Below, piece by piece: positions 20,233-21,056 of a DNA stretch of 21,056 bases. The notes under the pieces were generated by a model. It was not told the origin of the DNA, made no database searches, and saw only the letters and a list, made by a program, of their open reading frames with translations. The number at the start of each line of letters is the position of its first letter. Within the stretch, counting starts at the first letter, position 1. The position numbers and the translations under genes are program-made. The DNA comes from an uncultured Eubacteriales bacterium (lineage in GTDB: Bacteria; Bacillota; Clostridia; Oscillospirales; Oscillospiraceae), in NCBI GenBank assembly GCA_900552475.1, contig USAC01000032.1, positions 1-21,056 of the forward strand, given 5' to 3'.

Positions 20233-20982
20233 TTACAGCGCCTCGAAGTGATAGCGGGGCTTGCCGAGACTCTTTTTTCCGTATTCAATCGCCGATGTGG
20301 GACAGTAGCAGATACAGGCCATGCAGTGGGTGCAGGCCTTGCCCCAGACGGGTCTGCCGCCCCGCAGGGTGATGTTGTTCATCGGGCAGCGCGCCGCGCA
20401 GCGGCCGCAGCCGGTGCAGGCGTCCCCGGCGGCGAAGGCGTTCGCCTTCACGCAGAAGGTATAGAACAGCGGGTTCACCGGCCCGCTCATGAAGCGGTCA
20501 TAGAGGTTATTCCGCGTCGGCGCGAAGGGCTGGCCGGCCTTGAGCGCAGCAATGGCGCGGTCGATGTCCGGCTCGGCGCGGGCGACAATCTCCCGTGCCT
20601 CGTCCGCCTGCGGAGCGTCGAACATCGCGATATAGTTCTCTGGCATGACGATCTGCGCCGTCCCCATGCAGGCGATGCCCTTCTTCCGGCAAAGCGCGCG
20701 GTTGTACCGCTCGGCATGGCCGATCTCGCTGCCGCATGTCATGACGAACCACGCCCGCTTCGCTCCGCGCAGCTCCGTGCGCAGCAGCCAGTCCCGCACA
20801 ACGCGCGGAATGCGCCACGCGTAGATCGGCGTGACGAGCACAAGGCGCTCCCCGGCGTCGACGGGTGACGTGTCGCCCGACTTGATGCGGTCATTCAGGC
20901 TGAGCAGCGGCTCGCCCAGCGCGTCCGCGATGCGCCGGGCGGCGTATTTGCTGTTTCCGGTGCCGGAAAAGTACAAAATCAT
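20233..20982 (-). CDS. EFR1-type flavodoxin/ferredoxin protein, full length
   Basis: A 249-residue protein. The flavodoxin-like domain opens with MILYFSGTGNSKYAARRIAD (FMN phosphate loop SGTGNS) and includes LVLVTPIYAWRIPRVVRDWL and WFVMTCGSEIGHA. The C-terminal part carries two [4Fe-4S] motifs, CTGCGRCAARCP and CTHCMACICYCP, ending AIEYGKKSLGKPRYHF, the standard EFR1 finish. The predicted role is cytoplasmic electron transfer with FMN and two clusters; the partner is unknown. I use ATG 20982 because family members start at MI-YFSGTGN; a TTG 20 codons upstream is less likely. No strong ribosome site is seen. Unlike its paralogue at 17763, the linker is of normal length. Confidence 0.9.
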   Translation of the reverse strand: MILYFSGTGNSKYAARRIADALGEPLLSLNDRIKSGDTSPVDAGERLVLVTPIYAWRIPRVVRDWLLRTELRGAKRAWFVMTCGSEIGHAERYNRALCRKKGIACMGTAQIVMPENYIAMFDAPQADEAREIVARAEPDIDRAIAALKAGQPFAPTRNNLYDRFMSGPVNPLFYTFCVKANAFAAGDACTGCGRCAARCPMNNITLRGGRPVWGKACTHCMACICYCPTSAIEYGKKSLGKPRYHFEAL

Positions 20983-21056
20983 ATCAATCAACCATTCGGC
21001 CGCGTTGCGTCCGCACAAATAGGGATGAAAGCGTGCAGACAAACGGCCGCCTTTCT

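Overview
The window looks like chromosome from a GC-rich, Gram-positive anaerobe of the Clostridia, most likely an Oscillospiraceae/Ruminococcaceae-type gut bacterium. This rests on the gene set (Rex, electron-bifurcating NfnAB, EFR1-type flavodoxin/ferredoxin proteins, a DUF4317 protein, a class M sirtuin with a zinc macrodomain), on strong AGGAGG ribosome binding sites, and on sigma-A promoters that match TTGACA-17-TATAAT closely. The genus is inference.

Left part (1-3.7 kb): the last 49 codons of a tyrosine recombinase, a perfect 22-bp hairpin, then a leftward aminotransferase and YkvI-family transporter pair preceded by a LysR regulator. This block looks less GC-rich than the rest. It lies between the integrase end and a tRNA-Arg(CCG) gene, so it may be acquired DNA.

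Redox section (3.7-11.3 kb): rex with a consensus promoter; an 11-cysteine, 46-residue membrane microprotein; a HAD phosphatase; about 500 bp of non-coding DNA full of inverted repeats; a divergent trigger factor; a PAP2 phosphatase/Crp-Fnr regulator operon; and nfnAB. The nfnA promoter carries a near-perfect Rex operator, so rex and nfnAB probably form one NADH/NAD+ sensing circuit within the window. The PAP2-crp promoter region carries a CRP-type palindrome, suggesting autoregulation.

Amino-acid section (11.35-16.0 kb): one leftward five-gene operon with a perfect-spacing promoter and a terminal hairpin. It encodes an ABC permease, its ATPase, an ornithine cyclodeaminase/mu-crystallin family oxidoreductase, a substrate-binding lipoprotein and a class I aminotransferase. 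It reads as uptake plus catabolism of a single amino acid or amino-acid derivative. A DUF4317 gene is transcribed divergently.

Decay zone (17.36-20.2 kb): an IS3-family remnant with its catalytic core deleted, an EFR1 gene shortened in frame, an alpha/beta hydrolase missing its nucleophile region, a zinc macrodomain gene lacking its usual N-terminus, and a SirTM sirtuin broken by two frameshifts and a deletion. Beyond a shared terminator lies a full-length second EFR1 gene. The last 74 bases hold nothing I can identify. I found no CRISPR array, no rRNA, and no clearly new multi-gene system. The most novel-looking items are the Cys-rich microprotein with its leader hairpin, the Rex-nfn circuit, the structured 5.55-5.85 kb region, and the eroded ADP-ribosylation module.
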